Of a DNA stretch of 64,000 nt, positions 8,105 to 17,407 are shown piece by piece. Position 1 is the first letter of the stretch, and each line of letters opens with the position of its first letter. The notes beneath the pieces are model-generated. The model was given only the letters and a program-made list of their open reading frames with translations, did not search any database and was not told the origin of the DNA. The position numbers were made by a program, and so were the translations under genes. This stretch comes from Sphingobium chungbukense (GTDB lineage Bacteria > Pseudomonadota > Alphaproteobacteria > Sphingomonadales > Sphingomonadaceae): NCBI RefSeq assembly GCF_001005725.1, contig NZ_LBIC01000001.1:434001-498000 (forward strand), read 5' to 3'.

Positions 8105-9280
8105 ATGGCCATGACTGGGGCATCATCATCCACCGCCAATGCGCAGCACGGCTTGACCGATCGTCTCGCCCGCTGGGCCCGTGGCCTTTCGGGAAAGGCC
8201 GATCATGAGGAGGCTGAGGAGCCGCCGGAAATGCCGCAGCGCGCCCGTTCAGGCAGCCCGTCCAGCCGGGAGATCACCCGGCGGCGCAAGCTGTACGAAG
8301 ATATCGGCGATTTCCTGTTTGCCCATGATCTGGACCTGACACCGCTCAATTTCGGGGTCGCCCATGATTATCTGACCGGCACCCATATCGGGGTCGAAAA
8401 GGCGGTGAAGGCGGTGCTGGCCGAGCGCGGCAAGATCACCAACGGGTGGATCGAAAATGTCGCCGCCGAACAGCGCGCCGATGAGATCACACCTGAAGCG
8501 CTGGGGACCATGCTCGACAAGGTCGAGGAAAATCTGGCCCAGTTCACTGGCCTTATGACAGAATCGCGCAATTCGGCCAAGGACTACGGCGCGGCCTTGC
8601 AGGAAGAGGTCAAGGGGCTGTCCGCCGGTGCCGATAGCCAGCCGATCCTCGCACGGCTGGTGGCGCTCACCCGGTCCATGGTGGAAAAGACGCGGCAGGT
8701 CGAGAACCAGCTCCGCGACAATCAGAAACAGACGCAGTTGCTCAAGTCCAATCTCGACAGCGCGCGCCGGGCCGCCGAGCACGACCATCTGACCGGCCTG
8801 CCCAATCGCCGCGCCTTCGAAACCGTGTTGCGCGACGAATTGAAGCTGGCGCAGGAACAGGGACAGGCACTGGCCGTCGCGTTTTGCGACATCGACCATT
8901 TCAAGGTGATCAACGACACCCACGGCCATGACACGGGCGACCGCGTACTGAAATTCGTGGCGGGGCTGCTGGCCAAGATCAGCAACGACCAGTGCCATGT
9001 CGCCCGCCATGGCGGCGAGGAATTCGTCATGCTGTTCCGTGGCAAGACCGCGCCCGAGGCCTGCGAGGCGGTGGACGGCGTTCGGGAGGATCTCGCCACC
9101 CGCAGCCTGGTCAACCGATCCAATGGCGAACGGATGGAGCGAGTGAGCTTTTCCGCCGGAGTTTCCAATGTGCTGGCCTATGACGACCCTCGCGCTGCGC
9201 TGAAGGCCGCGGACCGGGCACTGTATCTGGCCAAGGAACATGGCCGCAACCGAGTCTATCTGGCAGCGGAGGCGGATTGA
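8105..9280 (+). CDS. GGDEF-domain diguanylate cyclase
   Basis: A 391-aa cytosolic protein. The last 170 residues are a GGDEF domain with the intact active-site motif GGEEF (residues 303-307) and the substrate-site segments DHLTGLPNRRAFE and FCDIDHFKVINDTHGHDTGD, so synthesis of cyclic di-GMP from two GTP is expected. The N-terminal 220 residues are charged, with long helices around KSNLDSARRAAEHD leading into the catalytic domain; no membrane segment or known sensor domain is visible. I chose ATG 8105; a TTG at 8087 in frame and an ATG at 8111 are alternatives. An R-x-x-D inhibitory site was not checked with confidence. Confidence 0.9.
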   Translation: MAMTGASSSTANAQHGLTDRLARWARGLSGKADHEEAEEPPEMPQRARSGSPSSREITRRRKLYEDIGDFLFAHDLDLTPLNFGVAHDYLTGTHIGVEKAVKAVLAERGKITNGWIENVAAEQRADEITPEALGTMLDKVEENLAQFTGLMTESRNSAKDYGAALQEEVKGLSAGADSQPILARLVALTRSMVEKTRQVENQLRDNQKQTQLLKSNLDSARRAAEHDHLTGLPNRRAFETVLRDELKLAQEQGQALAVAFCDIDHFKVINDTHGHDTGDRVLKFVAGLLAKISNDQCHVARHGGEEFVMLFRGKTAPEACEAVDGVREDLATRSLVNRSNGERMERVSFSAGVSNVLAYDDPRAALKAADRALYLAKEHGRNRVYLAAEAD

Positions 9281-9314
9281 TCACCCTGCCCTTCCGAACG
9301 GGAAGGAATCGACG

Positions 9315-9986
9315 TCAAAAATCGGGTTTTTCATAGTGCGGCGGGGGCGTGATGACCTCCATCCGCTCCGACAGCAGCGGCCGGAAAGACGGGCGCGACT
9401 TGAAGCCGGCATACCAGCGCTTCACCGTTTCATGCCCGGCCCAGTCGATGCCGCCGAGATAGTCGGCGACCGACAGATGCGCCGCCGCCGCGATATCGGC
9501 CAGACTGAGCGTGGCTCCCGCCATCCAGCTCCGGTGATCGAGCAGATAGTCCATATAGTCCATATGGACATTGGCCCGCTTCATCGCTTCACGCAGGACA
9601 CGGGCGTCCGGCGGGGCGCGCTCGATCAGGCGCTTCTTCATCCGCTCATGCAGCAGCGGACCGACGACATCGCCGTAGAAATTCTGGTCGAAGAAGGCGG
9701 TCAGCCGCCGCACTTCCGCCCTGCCCGCGGCCGTGCCCGAGATCAGCGGGAATTTTTCCACCGTCTCCTCGAAATATTCGCAGATCGCCTGGCTGTCGAT
9801 CAGGGTGATGCCCTTTTCCTCATCCACCATCACCGGGGTCGTGCCGGCGGGATTGAGATCGAGAAATTCGTCGCGCGCTTCCCATGGCGATTCGCGCACC
9901 AAGTCGTAGCCAACGCCCTTCTCGCCGAGCAGCAGGCGGACCTTGCGCGAAAAGGGACAGAGCGGAAATTGGAAAAGTTGCCACAT
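9315..9986 (-). CDS. Glutathione S-transferase family protein
   Basis: A 223-aa two-domain GST. The N-terminal thioredoxin fold has CPFSRKVRLLLGEKG at 10-24 with the catalytic-type Cys/Ser pair, the cis-Pro loop TTPVMVDEE, and IDSQAICEYFEE, which binds the gamma-glutamyl part of glutathione. The C-terminal half is helical with the usual SLADIAAAAHLSVADY. AGGAAGGGA stands just before ATG 9986. It is divergent from acs (182 bp between starts) and convergent with the GGDEF gene. The substrate is unknown; detoxification or thiol repair is only a family-level inference. Confidence 0.92.
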   Translation of the reverse strand: MWQLFQFPLCPFSRKVRLLLGEKGVGYDLVRESPWEARDEFLDLNPAGTTPVMVDEEKGITLIDSQAICEYFEETVEKFPLISGTAAGRAEVRRLTAFFDQNFYGDVVGPLLHERMKKRLIERAPPDARVLREAMKRANVHMDYMDYLLDHRSWMAGATLSLADIAAAAHLSVADYLGGIDWAGHETVKRWYAGFKSRPSFRPLLSERMEVITPPPHYEKPDF

Positions 9987-10168
9987 ATTCCCTTCCTGTT
10001 AGGCCGAGCGGACGCGTGCGAAAAGCGGCAAATGGCAAGGCTCCGCTGAATTGCGCGGCGATATGGAGAGAAACTTTGGCGCGGCAGCAACGATCCGGAC
10101 TTCCGGTCGCCGAGGTCTGCCTCTAGAATCGGCGCCAAAGCGGTATTTCGCAAAGGAAAGGATGCTGG

Positions 10169-12112
10169 ATGTCTGACGATTTTTTCTCGGTTCCTGATGA
10201 ATGGGCAGCCTCGGCGCTGCTGGACCGGGAAGGGCGCGCGGCGGACTATGCACGGTCGATCGGGGATTCGGACGCCTACTGGCTGGAGCGGGCGAAGCGG
10301 CTGGATTGGGTGAAATTCCCCAGCCTGACCAACGAGAGCAGCTTTGCGGAAAGCGACTTCGGCGTGAAATGGTTCGCCGACGGCATACTCAACGTCAGCG
10401 CCAACTGCATCGACCGGCATCTGGCGGACCGTGGCGATCAGACCGCGATCATCTGGGAACCGGATTCGCCCGAGGAAGAGCCGCGCCGCTACAGCTATGC
10501 GCACGTCCATGAACAGGTCTGCCGCTTCGCCAACGTGCTGAAGGGCGCGGGCGCGAAGAAGGGCGACCGCATCACCGTCTATATGCCGATGATCCCGGAG
10601 GCGGCCTTCGCCCTGCTCGCCTGTGCGCGGATCGGCGCGATCCACAGCGTCGTGTTCGGCGGCTTTTCGCCCGAGGCGCTGGCGGGCCGTATCATCGACT
10701 GCGATTCGACGCTGGTGATCACCGCCGATGAAGGCCGTCGCGCGGGGAAGACCGTGCCGCTCAAGGCCAATGTCGACGCCGCGCTCCAGGAATGCACCAG
10801 CGTCCGCAAGGTCGTCGTGGTCAAGGCGACCGGCGGCGCGGTCGACATGGCCGAAGGCCGGGATCTTTGGTTGCACGAGGAAGCGGCCAAGGTTTCCGCC
10901 GATTGCCCGGCGGAACCGATGAATGCGGAGGATCCGCTGTTCATCCTCTACACTTCGGGTTCCACGGGAAAGCCCAAGGGCGTGTTGCACACCACCGGCG
11001 GCTATCTGCTCTGGGCCAGCCTGACGCATGAGCTGTGCTTCGACTACCGTCCGGGCGACATCTATTGGTGTGCGGCCGATATCGGCTGGGTCACGGGGCA
11101 CAGCTATATCGTCTATGGCCCGCTGGCGAACGGCGCGACCACGCTGATGTATGAGGGCGTACCCAATTACCCGACCCCGGCGCGCATCTGGGAAGTGGTC
11201 GACCGGCATCAAGTGCAGACCATCTTCACCGCGCCGACCGCGCTGCGCGCGCTGATGAAGGAGGGCGACGATTTCGTGGCACGCACCAGCCGCCGGTCGC
11301 TGCGCCTGCTGGGCACAGTGGGCGAGCCGATCAATCCGGAGGCCTGGCGCTGGTATCATCATGTCGTGGGCGAGGACCGCTGCCCGATCATCGATACCTG
11401 GTGGCAGACCGAGACGGGCGCGGCGATGATCGCGCCGATGCCGGGCGCGACCGATCTCAAGCCCGGCTCCGCCACCTTCCCCATGCCCGGCGTGGTGCCG
11501 CAGATCGTGGATTCGGAGGGCAAGGTACTGGAGGGCGCGGCCGAGGGCAATCTGGTCATCGCGCAGAGCTGGCCGGGGCAGATGCGCACCGTCTGGGGCG
11601 ATCATGAGCGCTTCTTCCAGACCTATTTCACCACCTTCCCCGGCAAATATACGACCGGCGACGGCGCGCGGCGCGATGCGGACGGCTATTACTGGATCAC
11701 GGGGCGCGTCGACGACGTCATCAATGTGTCGGGCCACCGCATGGGCACGGCCGAGGTCGAAAGCGCGCTGGTGCTGCATGAGAGCGTGGCCGAAGCCGCG
11801 GTCGTCGGCATGCCGCACGACATCAAGGGGCAGGGCATCTACGCCTATGTGACGCTGAACAGCGGCGAGGAACCGACCGAGGAACTGCGCAAAGCCCTGA
11901 TCGCCTGGGTGCGGACCGAAATCGGCCCGATCGCCACGCCCGACGTCATCCAGTTCGCGCCGGGCCTGCCCAAGACCCGGTCGGGCAAGATCATGCGCCG
12001 CATCCTGCGCAAGATCGCGGAAGGCGAAGTGTCCGCGCAGGCTCTGGGGGACACAAGCACACTTGCCGATCCGTCCGTGGTGGATAATCTGGTCGCCAAT
12101 CGTCAGGGATAG
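10169..12112 (+). CDS. acs: Acetyl-CoA synthetase
   Basis: AMP-forming acetate activation: acetate, ATP and CoA give acetyl-CoA. The 647-aa protein is the normal length for Acs. It carries the adenylation P-loop [10 protein letters not shown] (about residue 262), the acetate/ATP pocket DTWWQTETG, the hinge region [13 protein letters not shown] and the acetylation-target lysine K607 in [21 protein letters not shown] lies upstream of ATG 10169. A cytochrome b561 gene follows after 18 bp and is probably co-transcribed. Confidence 0.96.
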   Translation: MSDDFFSVPDEWAASALLDREGRAADYARSIGDSDAYWLERAKRLDWVKFPSLTNESSFAESDFGVKWFADGILNVSANCIDRHLADRGDQTAIIWEPDSPEEEPRRYSYAHVHEQVCRFANVLKGAGAKKGDRITVYMPMIPEAAFALLACARIGAIHSVVFGGFSPEALAGRIIDCDSTLVITADEGRRAGKTVPLKANVDAALQECTSVRKVVVVKATGGAVDMAEGRDLWLHEEAAKVSADCPAEPMNAEDPLFILYTSGSTGKPKGVLHTTGGYLLWASLTHELCFDYRPGDIYWCAADIGWVTGHSYIVYGPLANGATTLMYEGVPNYPTPARIWEVVDRHQVQTIFTAPTALRALMKEGDDFVARTSRRSLRLLGTVGEPINPEAWRWYHHVVGEDRCPIIDTWWQTETGAAMIAPMPGATDLKPGSATFPMPGVVPQIVDSEGKVLEGAAEGNLVIAQSWPGQMRTVWGDHERFFQTYFTTFPGKYTTGDGARRDADGYYWITGRVDDVINVSGHRMGTAEVESALVLHESVAEAAVVGMPHDIKGQGIYAYVTLNSGEEPTEELRKALIAWVRTEIGPIATPDVIQFAPGLPKTRSGKIMRRILRKIAEGEVSAQALGDTSTLADPSVVDNLVANRQG

Positions 12113-12130
12113 CAACTGAAGGAGTATTGG

Positions 12131-12643
12131 ATGGATCGCTACGGTTCCGTTGCCCGCGCGCTGCACTGGATCATCGCGATCCTCATCCTCTTCAACCTCT
12201 TCCTGGGTTTCGCGCATGAGGCGCTGCCCAGGGACTGGAAGGTGATGCCAGTCCACAAGTCGGTCGGACTGACGGTGTTGGCGCTGACGATCCTGCGCAT
12301 AGTGTGGCGGTTCACTCATAAGGCGCCGCCCCTGCCCGCCGCCATGCCGCGTTGGGAGAAGGGCGCGGCGCATGCCACGCATTTCGCCTTCTACGCATTC
12401 ATGCTGATCGTACCGCTGACCGGATGGATCATGTCCTCTTCCGGCGACCGGCCGCTCACCTGGTTCTTCCTGTTCGACGTACCGAAGTTCACAGTGTCCA
12501 AGGGGGATGCGATCGTCGGGATTTCTGGCGAAACCCACGAGATTGGGGGCTTCGTCTGGGCGACACTGATCGTCGTCCATATCCTCGCAGCACTGCGCCA
12601 TCATTTCATTCTGAAGGACGATGCGCTGCGGCGGATGATTTGA
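12131..12643 (+). CDS. Cytochrome b561-family membrane protein
   Basis: A 170-aa integral membrane protein with four hydrophobic segments and paired histidines (H15 in ARALHWIIAI, then H39, and C-terminal histidines in VVHILAALRHHF) that fit the two b-type hemes of the bacterial cytochrome b561 family, which passes electrons from quinol or superoxide. The segment PLTGWIMSSSGDRPLTWFF between helices is typical. A clean GAAGGAG lies 9 bases before ATG 12131. It follows acs by 18 bp, which is likely transcriptional linkage rather than a functional link. Confidence 0.9.
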   Translation: MDRYGSVARALHWIIAILILFNLFLGFAHEALPRDWKVMPVHKSVGLTVLALTILRIVWRFTHKAPPLPAAMPRWEKGAAHATHFAFYAFMLIVPLTGWIMSSSGDRPLTWFFLFDVPKFTVSKGDAIVGISGETHEIGGFVWATLIVVHILAALRHHFILKDDALRRMI

Positions 12644-12701
12644 ATTGGACAGTTGGACTCCTGACCGCGCAGGAGCACGGCAGGCTTGATGTTCGGTCCG
12701 T

Positions 12702-13910
12702 TTACACCATCTCGCCTGTCAGCAGCCGGGGAAGCGCACCCGATTGCCCCCGTGCTTCGGCCATGAAGCGGTTCTTGAGCAGCGACGTGCGCTGAACTGC
12801 CGCCAACCCCGCACGCCGGACGAGCGAAGGAATGCGGCCCGGTATGTCGAACAGCCGGACCAGGCCGTCCATCGCCACGCTGGTCATCATCGCGTCCAGC
12901 CCGCGCCAGCGCTGATAGCGTGCGAGCAATTGCGCATCGCCCGGATCGAGGCCGAGGCGCATCCCTTCGACCAGCACCTCGACCAGCGCGGCGACATCGC
13001 GGAAGCCGAGGTTGAGGCCCTGTCCGGCGATCGGGTGAATGGCATGGGCGCTGTCCCCCACCAGCGCGAGGCGGGTGTCGGTGATGCGCGCGGCATGGTG
13101 GAAACCCAGCGGATAGCTGGAACGCGGCCCGGCCATCGCAATCTCGCCCAGAAAGCCACCCATGCGCTTCTGCGCTTCGGCCAGCCAGCCGCGTTCGGAA
13201 AGCTTGAGCATTGCGGGCGCCTGGTCCGTCGGAACCGTCCAGACGATGGCGGAACGCGTACCCGGCAGCATCGGCAGCAACGCGAAGGGGCCGCCGGGAT
13301 AGAAAATCTCGTAAGCCGTGTTCGCGTGCGGCACTTCATGGTCGATGGCGGTGACCATCGCGACATGCTTGTAATTCCAGCGGGTGGTGTTGATACCTGC
13401 CGCTTCCCGGGTCGGGCTGTTGCGGCCCTCCGCCGCGACCAGCAGAGCGCCGTGGATGGTCTCGCCGCTCGCCAGCGCCAGCGTCACGCCATCGGCGTTG
13501 CGGTCGACATGGAGGGCACGGTCGGGCTGGAAGCGGGTGAGATTTTCGGCCTGTCCAGCCGTCTGCGCGAGGGCGACGCGCAGGGTGCGATTGGGGAACA
13601 TGATCCCCATCACGCCGTCGTCCGCATCCGGCGCGAAGTCGAGCGCCCCCGGCTCCAGCCCGTCGCTCACCCAGATACGGTCGATCGGGCAGCCCTTACC
13701 ATGGAGATGTTCGGCCACGCCGATGGCCGAAAGCATGGCATAGCTGGTCGAGCTGATCGCCGAAACCCGGCCGTCGAAGCCCACAGCGGTGGTATCCACC
13801 GGATCGGCCGGATCGATCACGGCGCAGCGAACGCCATGGCCGGAAAGCGCGATGCCAAGGGTCAGGCCGACAAGGCCACCGCCCAATATGACGACGTCGA
13901 AGCGTTGCAT
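12702..13910 (-). CDS. ubiH: UbiH/UbiF-family FAD-dependent ubiquinone biosynthesis hydroxylase
   Basis: A 402-aa flavin monooxygenase that hydroxylates the ubiquinone precursor ring. It starts MQRFDVVILGGGLVGLTLGIA, the Rossmann FAD site, and carries ALVGDSAHAIHPIAGQGLNLGFRD, the family fingerprint near the C-terminus that binds FAD ribityl/pyrophosphate. I chose ATG 13910 because the Rossmann fold begins immediately there; an upstream in-frame start at 13964 adds a tail without homology features. Which ring position it hydroxylates (UbiH, UbiF, UbiI or the broad UbiL/M type found in alphaproteobacteria) cannot be told from the sequence. Confidence 0.85.
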   Translation of the reverse strand: MQRFDVVILGGGLVGLTLGIALSGHGVRCAVIDPADPVDTTAVGFDGRVSAISSTSYAMLSAIGVAEHLHGKGCPIDRIWVSDGLEPGALDFAPDADDGVMGIMFPNRTLRVALAQTAGQAENLTRFQPDRALHVDRNADGVTLALASGETIHGALLVAAEGRNSPTREAAGINTTRWNYKHVAMVTAIDHEVPHANTAYEIFYPGGPFALLPMLPGTRSAIVWTVPTDQAPAMLKLSERGWLAEAQKRMGGFLGEIAMAGPRSSYPLGFHHAARITDTRLALVGDSAHAIHPIAGQGLNLGFRDVAALVEVLVEGMRLGLDPGDAQLLARYQRWRGLDAMMTSVAMDGLVRLFDIPGRIPSLVRRAGLAAVQRTSLLKNRFMAEARGQSGALPRLLTGEMV

Positions 13911-13948
13911 GGGGGCGGTTCTAGGCTGGTCCGAGAAGTTTGGAAAGG

Positions 13949-13994
13949 GCGGCAATTTCCGCAAGAAATGCCGCGCTCCTGCGCGGGCAGGAGC
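13949..13994 (-). terminator. Tandem hairpins downstream of ilvE
   Basis: Two stem-loops stand between the end of ilvE and the start of the ubiH-like gene: GCGGCA(A)TTT...AAATGCCGC at 13949-13974, and GCTCCTG-CGCGGG-CAGGAGC at 13975-13994. No T-run follows, so they may slow or protect the ilvE transcript rather than form a classical terminator. Confidence 0.35.
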
Positions 13995-14014
13995 ACTTCA
14001 TTCCATATCGGGCG

Positions 14015-15106
14015 CTACAGCTTGCGAACCCAGTTCGCCGGGTCGGCCACAGTGCCGCGCTGGATGCCGGTGAGTTCCGCGCGCAGCGTCTCGGTGACGA
14101 TGCCGCCATCGCCATTGCCGATGGTGAAATCGCCATCGACGCTCTTCACCATGCCGATGGCGGTCACGACCGCCGCGGTGCCGCAGGCGAAGGCCTCGCG
14201 CAGATTGCCGCTGGCGGCGTCGGCGCGCCACTGCGCGAAGCTGTAGGGTTCCTCGCGCACCTCATGCCCCTTGGCACGGGCGAGCGAAATGATGCTGTTG
14301 CGGGTGATGCCGGGCAGGATCGTGCCGCCCAGCGGGGGCGTCACGATCGAGCCGTCATCCATCACGAAGAAGACGTTCATGCCGCCCAGTTCCTCGACCC
14401 ACTTATTCTCGGCGGCATCAAGGAAGACGACCTGATCGCAGCCATGCTTGCTGGCTTCGGCCTGCGCGACGAGCGATGCAGCATAGTTGCCCCCGCATTT
14501 GGCCGCCCCCGTACCGCCACGCGCCGCGCGGGTGAAATGGTCCGACACCCAGAGCGTGACCGCTTTCTTGCCGCCCTTGAAATAGGCACCGGCAGGCGAT
14601 GCGATGACGCAGAAGATATATTCGTTCGCCGGGCGCACGCCCAGGAAGGTCTCGCTCGCGAACATGAAGGGGCGCAGGTACAGGCTGCCCTCGCCGCCCG
14701 GAATCCAATCGGCGTCGATCTTCACCAATTCTTCGACCGCTTCCAGGAACACATCCTCCGGCAGGACCGGCATTGCCATCCGCTCGGCCGACTCGGCGAA
14801 GCGGCGCGCATTTTCCTCCGGCCGGAACATGGCGATGCTGCCGTCTTCCAGCCGATATGCCTTCATCCCTTCGAAGATTTCCTGCGCATAATGCAGAACC
14901 GCACAGGCGGGATCGAGCTGGAACGGTTCGCGCGGGCCGACGGCATGGCTATGCCAGCCCTGCCCATCGGTGTAGCGAATCGTGACCATATGGTCGGTGA
15001 AGAGCTTCCCGAAACCGGGGTCCGCCAGCGAAGCTACGCGCTGGTCAGCCGATACAGCCTTGCTGCTGCGGGTGACGGTGAAGCGCGATGTCTGCTGGAC
15101 GTCCAT
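14015..15106 (-). CDS. ilvE: Branched-chain amino acid aminotransferase
   Basis: PLP enzyme of fold class IV that makes valine, leucine and isoleucine from their 2-oxo acids with glutamate as donor. The 363-aa length and the motif GGTGAAKCGGNYAAS with Lys203 as the PLP lysine mark the longer (eukaryote-like) subgroup; LHYAQEIFEGMKAYR (71-85) and the downstream GGTILPGITRNSI agree. AAAGGAG lies upstream of ATG 15106. It is divergent from the threonine aldolase gene, 153 bp between starts, and tandem hairpins follow it. Confidence 0.95.
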   Translation of the reverse strand: MDVQQTSRFTVTRSSKAVSADQRVASLADPGFGKLFTDHMVTIRYTDGQGWHSHAVGPREPFQLDPACAVLHYAQEIFEGMKAYRLEDGSIAMFRPEENARRFAESAERMAMPVLPEDVFLEAVEELVKIDADWIPGGEGSLYLRPFMFASETFLGVRPANEYIFCVIASPAGAYFKGGKKAVTLWVSDHFTRAARGGTGAAKCGGNYAASLVAQAEASKHGCDQVVFLDAAENKWVEELGGMNVFFVMDDGSIVTPPLGGTILPGITRNSIISLARAKGHEVREEPYSFAQWRADAASGNLREAFACGTAAVVTAIGMVKSVDGDFTIGNGDGGIVTETLRAELTGIQRGTVADPANWVRKL

Positions 15107-15259
15107 GACGTGAAACTCCTTTGGTTGGACGGGCCGCCTATGTCACAGATGGCAGCATGAAACAATCGGTCAATATTACTGACCCATAATATGGCCTATG
15201 GCCGCTCCTTCCACGGTGGCATCTTGGCGCTGCAACGCGGCGCGGCTATTCCATGCCGC

Positions 15260-16276
15260 ATGCACTTTTTTTCCGATAATGCGACGCCGGTCTGCCCGGA
15301 CGTCATGGCGGCCATGGCGGCCGCCGACCGAGCCGACCACGGCTATGACGGCGACATTTGGAGCGCACGGCTGAACGGCGTCTTCTCCGATCTGTTCGAG
15401 ACACCGGTCGAGGCGCTTTGGATCGCAAGTGGCACGGCGGCGAACAGCATCGCGCTGGCCTGCCTCTGCCCGCCCTATGGCGGGGTGCTGTGCCATGAAG
15501 AGGCCCATATCGTCGTCGATGAATGTGGTGCGCCGGGCTTCTATACCCATGGCGCAAGCCTGATGGCGCTGCCCGGCGCGGGCGCGAAGCTGTCGCCGGA
15601 TATCGTGACGGAACGGCTGAAAGCAATCCGTCCCGATGTGCATCAGGTGCCGGCGCGGGCGATCAGCATCACGCAGGCGACCGAATATGGATTGGCCTAT
15701 ACGCCCGATGAGGTGGCGGCGCTGGGTGCCGTGGCGCGCGAATATGGGCTTGGCTTCCACATGGATGGGGCGCGTTTCGCCAATGCGGTCGCGCATCTGG
15801 GTTGCCATCCGGGCGATGTGACCTGGCGGGCGGGGGTCGACGTCCTTTCCTTCGGCTGCGTCAAAAATGGCGGGATGATCGGGGAGGCACTCCTCTTCTT
15901 CGGGGACCGGGCGCAGGCACGGGCGGCCGAGGCGGCGCGCTGGCGCAAGCGGGGCGGGCATCTCTTTTCCAAGGGCCGCTATCTCGCCGCGCAGTTGCTG
16001 GCGATGGTCGAGGGCGATCTCTGGCTGCGCAATGCGGAGGCGGCCAACGCGGCGGCGCAGGCTTTGGCGGCAGGCGCGGCGGGACGGCTGATGTACCCGG
16101 TCGAGGCGAATGAACTGTTCATCCGGCTGACGGCGCAGGAGGCTGCCGCGCTGCGAGCACAGGGTTTCGATTTTTACGATTGGGGCGAGGGCGCGGCACG
16201 CCTCGTCACCAACTGGTCGCACGATGCCGCCAGCGTGAAGCCGCTGGCCGATGCCCTGGGGACGCTGAGCGCGTGA
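15260..16276 (+). CDS. ltaE: Low-specificity L-threonine aldolase family protein
   Basis: PLP-dependent cleavage of threonine/allo-threonine or other beta-hydroxy amino acids to glycine and an aldehyde. The 338-aa protein starts MHFFSDNATPVCPDVM, the normal N-terminus of this family, hence ATG 15260 rather than the in-frame start at 15191. It has the catalytic histidine region CHEEAHIVVDECG, HMDGARFANAV for the PLP ring, and Lys202 in SFGCVKNGG as the PLP lysine. Its stop TGA overlaps the GTG start of the following transporter, so the two are translationally coupled. Substrate preference cannot be read from sequence. Confidence 0.9.
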   Translation: MHFFSDNATPVCPDVMAAMAAADRADHGYDGDIWSARLNGVFSDLFETPVEALWIASGTAANSIALACLCPPYGGVLCHEEAHIVVDECGAPGFYTHGASLMALPGAGAKLSPDIVTERLKAIRPDVHQVPARAISITQATEYGLAYTPDEVAALGAVAREYGLGFHMDGARFANAVAHLGCHPGDVTWRAGVDVLSFGCVKNGGMIGEALLFFGDRAQARAAEAARWRKRGGHLFSKGRYLAAQLLAMVEGDLWLRNAEAANAAAQALAAGAAGRLMYPVEANELFIRLTAQEAAALRAQGFDFYDWGEGAARLVTNWSHDAASVKPLADALGTLSA

Positions 16277-17166
16277 CGGAAGGCAAAGGCGGCATCATAT
16301 GGCCTTTCATCCTCGTCACCCTGATCTGGAGTTCGACCTGGATCGTGATCCGCGACCAGTTGGGCAGCGTGCCGGCAAGCTGGTCGGTCTGCTACCGCTT
16401 CCTGCTGGGCGGCGTGGCGATGGCGGCCTTTGCCAGGGCGCGCGGCGTATCGCTCCGCATCGGCGGCAGGGGGATGGTCTTTGCTGCCTTGCTGGGCGTG
16501 GCGCAGTTCGTGATGAACTTCAACTTCGTCTATCGCGCGGAGCATTATCTGACATCGGGCGTGGTCGCGGTGGTCTATGCGATGCTGCTGATCCCCAACA
16601 GCATCCTGGCCTTCCTCTTCCACCGCCAACCGGTGAGCCGGGCCTTCGTGCTGGGATCGGTGGTCGCGGTGACGGGCATAGCCCTGATGCTCGCCCATGA
16701 ATATCGTGCCGCGAGCGTGCGGCCCGACATGGTGTTGCTGGGCGCAGCGCTCTCGGTTGGCGGGTTGCTGAGCGCATCGGCGGCCAATGTCATGCAGGGC
16801 ATGGAGATTGCGCGGCGGCTGCCGATGGTGGCGGTGCTGGCCTGGGCGATGCTGATCGGATCGGGCCTGGATGCACTGTTTGCGTGGGTAACGACCGGAC
16901 CGCCGGCCTTCGAGGCGCGGCTGGGCTATATATTGGGGATAGGCTGGCTGGGGCTGGCGGGATCGGTCATCACCTTCCCGCTGTACTTCCGGCTGATCCA
17001 GCGCATGGGCGCGGGACGCGCGGCCTATACCAGCGTGCTGATCCCGGTGATCGCGATGCTGATCTCCACGTTGGTGGAGGGCTATCGCTGGACGACATTG
17101 GCCGGTGTCGGCGCGCTGCTGGCGATTGCCGGAATGGTGGTCGCGTTACGGACGAAAGCGGCTTAA
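16273..17166 (+). CDS. EamA/DMT-superfamily transporter
   Basis: A 297-aa inner-membrane protein with about ten transmembrane helices in two EamA repeats (first about residues 8-138, second about 150-290), beginning (V)TEGKGGIIWPFILVTLIWSS. Members export or import metabolites such as amino acids. GTG 16273 overlaps the stop of the aldolase gene by three bases (GTGA), which both decides the start and implies coupling, so a substrate related to threonine or glycine metabolism is a reasonable but unproven guess. Confidence 0.88.
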   Translation: MTEGKGGIIWPFILVTLIWSSTWIVIRDQLGSVPASWSVCYRFLLGGVAMAAFARARGVSLRIGGRGMVFAALLGVAQFVMNFNFVYRAEHYLTSGVVAVVYAMLLIPNSILAFLFHRQPVSRAFVLGSVVAVTGIALMLAHEYRAASVRPDMVLLGAALSVGGLLSASAANVMQGMEIARRLPMVAVLAWAMLIGSGLDALFAWVTTGPPAFEARLGYILGIGWLGLAGSVITFPLYFRLIQRMGAGRAAYTSVLIPVIAMLISTLVEGYRWTTLAGVGALLAIAGMVVALRTKAA

Positions 17167-17318
17167 CGGCGGACGCCCGGCTGGTAGAGGCGCTTGGCCG
17201 CATTCACCCTGTCGATCAGGCTGGTCAGCGGGACCGGAGCCGGGGCCGTGCGTTCCGGCATGGACAGGCCGTTGATGCGCTGGCCGAGGGCGGTGAAGGC
17301 GTTGTCGAAACGGTCCAT
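17163..17318 (-). CDS. Small hypothetical protein (51 aa)
   Basis: A basic 51-aa frame, MDRFDNAFTALGQRINGL... ending LIDRVNAAKRLYQPGVRR. AAGGACAGG stands right before ATG 17318; an in-frame start at 17351 also exists. Its stop overlaps the transporter stop tail to tail by two bases. No domain is recognised, with no membrane segment or signal. Ribosome site, isolation and sensible composition favour a real gene, but the region is short and I cannot check conservation. Confidence 0.45.
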   Translation of the reverse strand: MDRFDNAFTALGQRINGLSMPERTAPAPVPLTSLIDRVNAAKRLYQPGVRR

Positions 17319-17407
17319 GATCCTGTCCTTGCGTGGTGACAGCTCTTCCATCGGGCCGGGATGGTTAAGAAGGCGTTAGGGATGCGGACGCTTTGCGACG
17401 GGGCGAT

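Noticed and set aside
9830..12604. Long minus-strand frame (924 aa) opposite acs
   Set aside because: Shadow of a well-conserved gene in GC-rich DNA; Arg/His/Pro-rich translation without domains. The real minus-strand gene there is only the GST.
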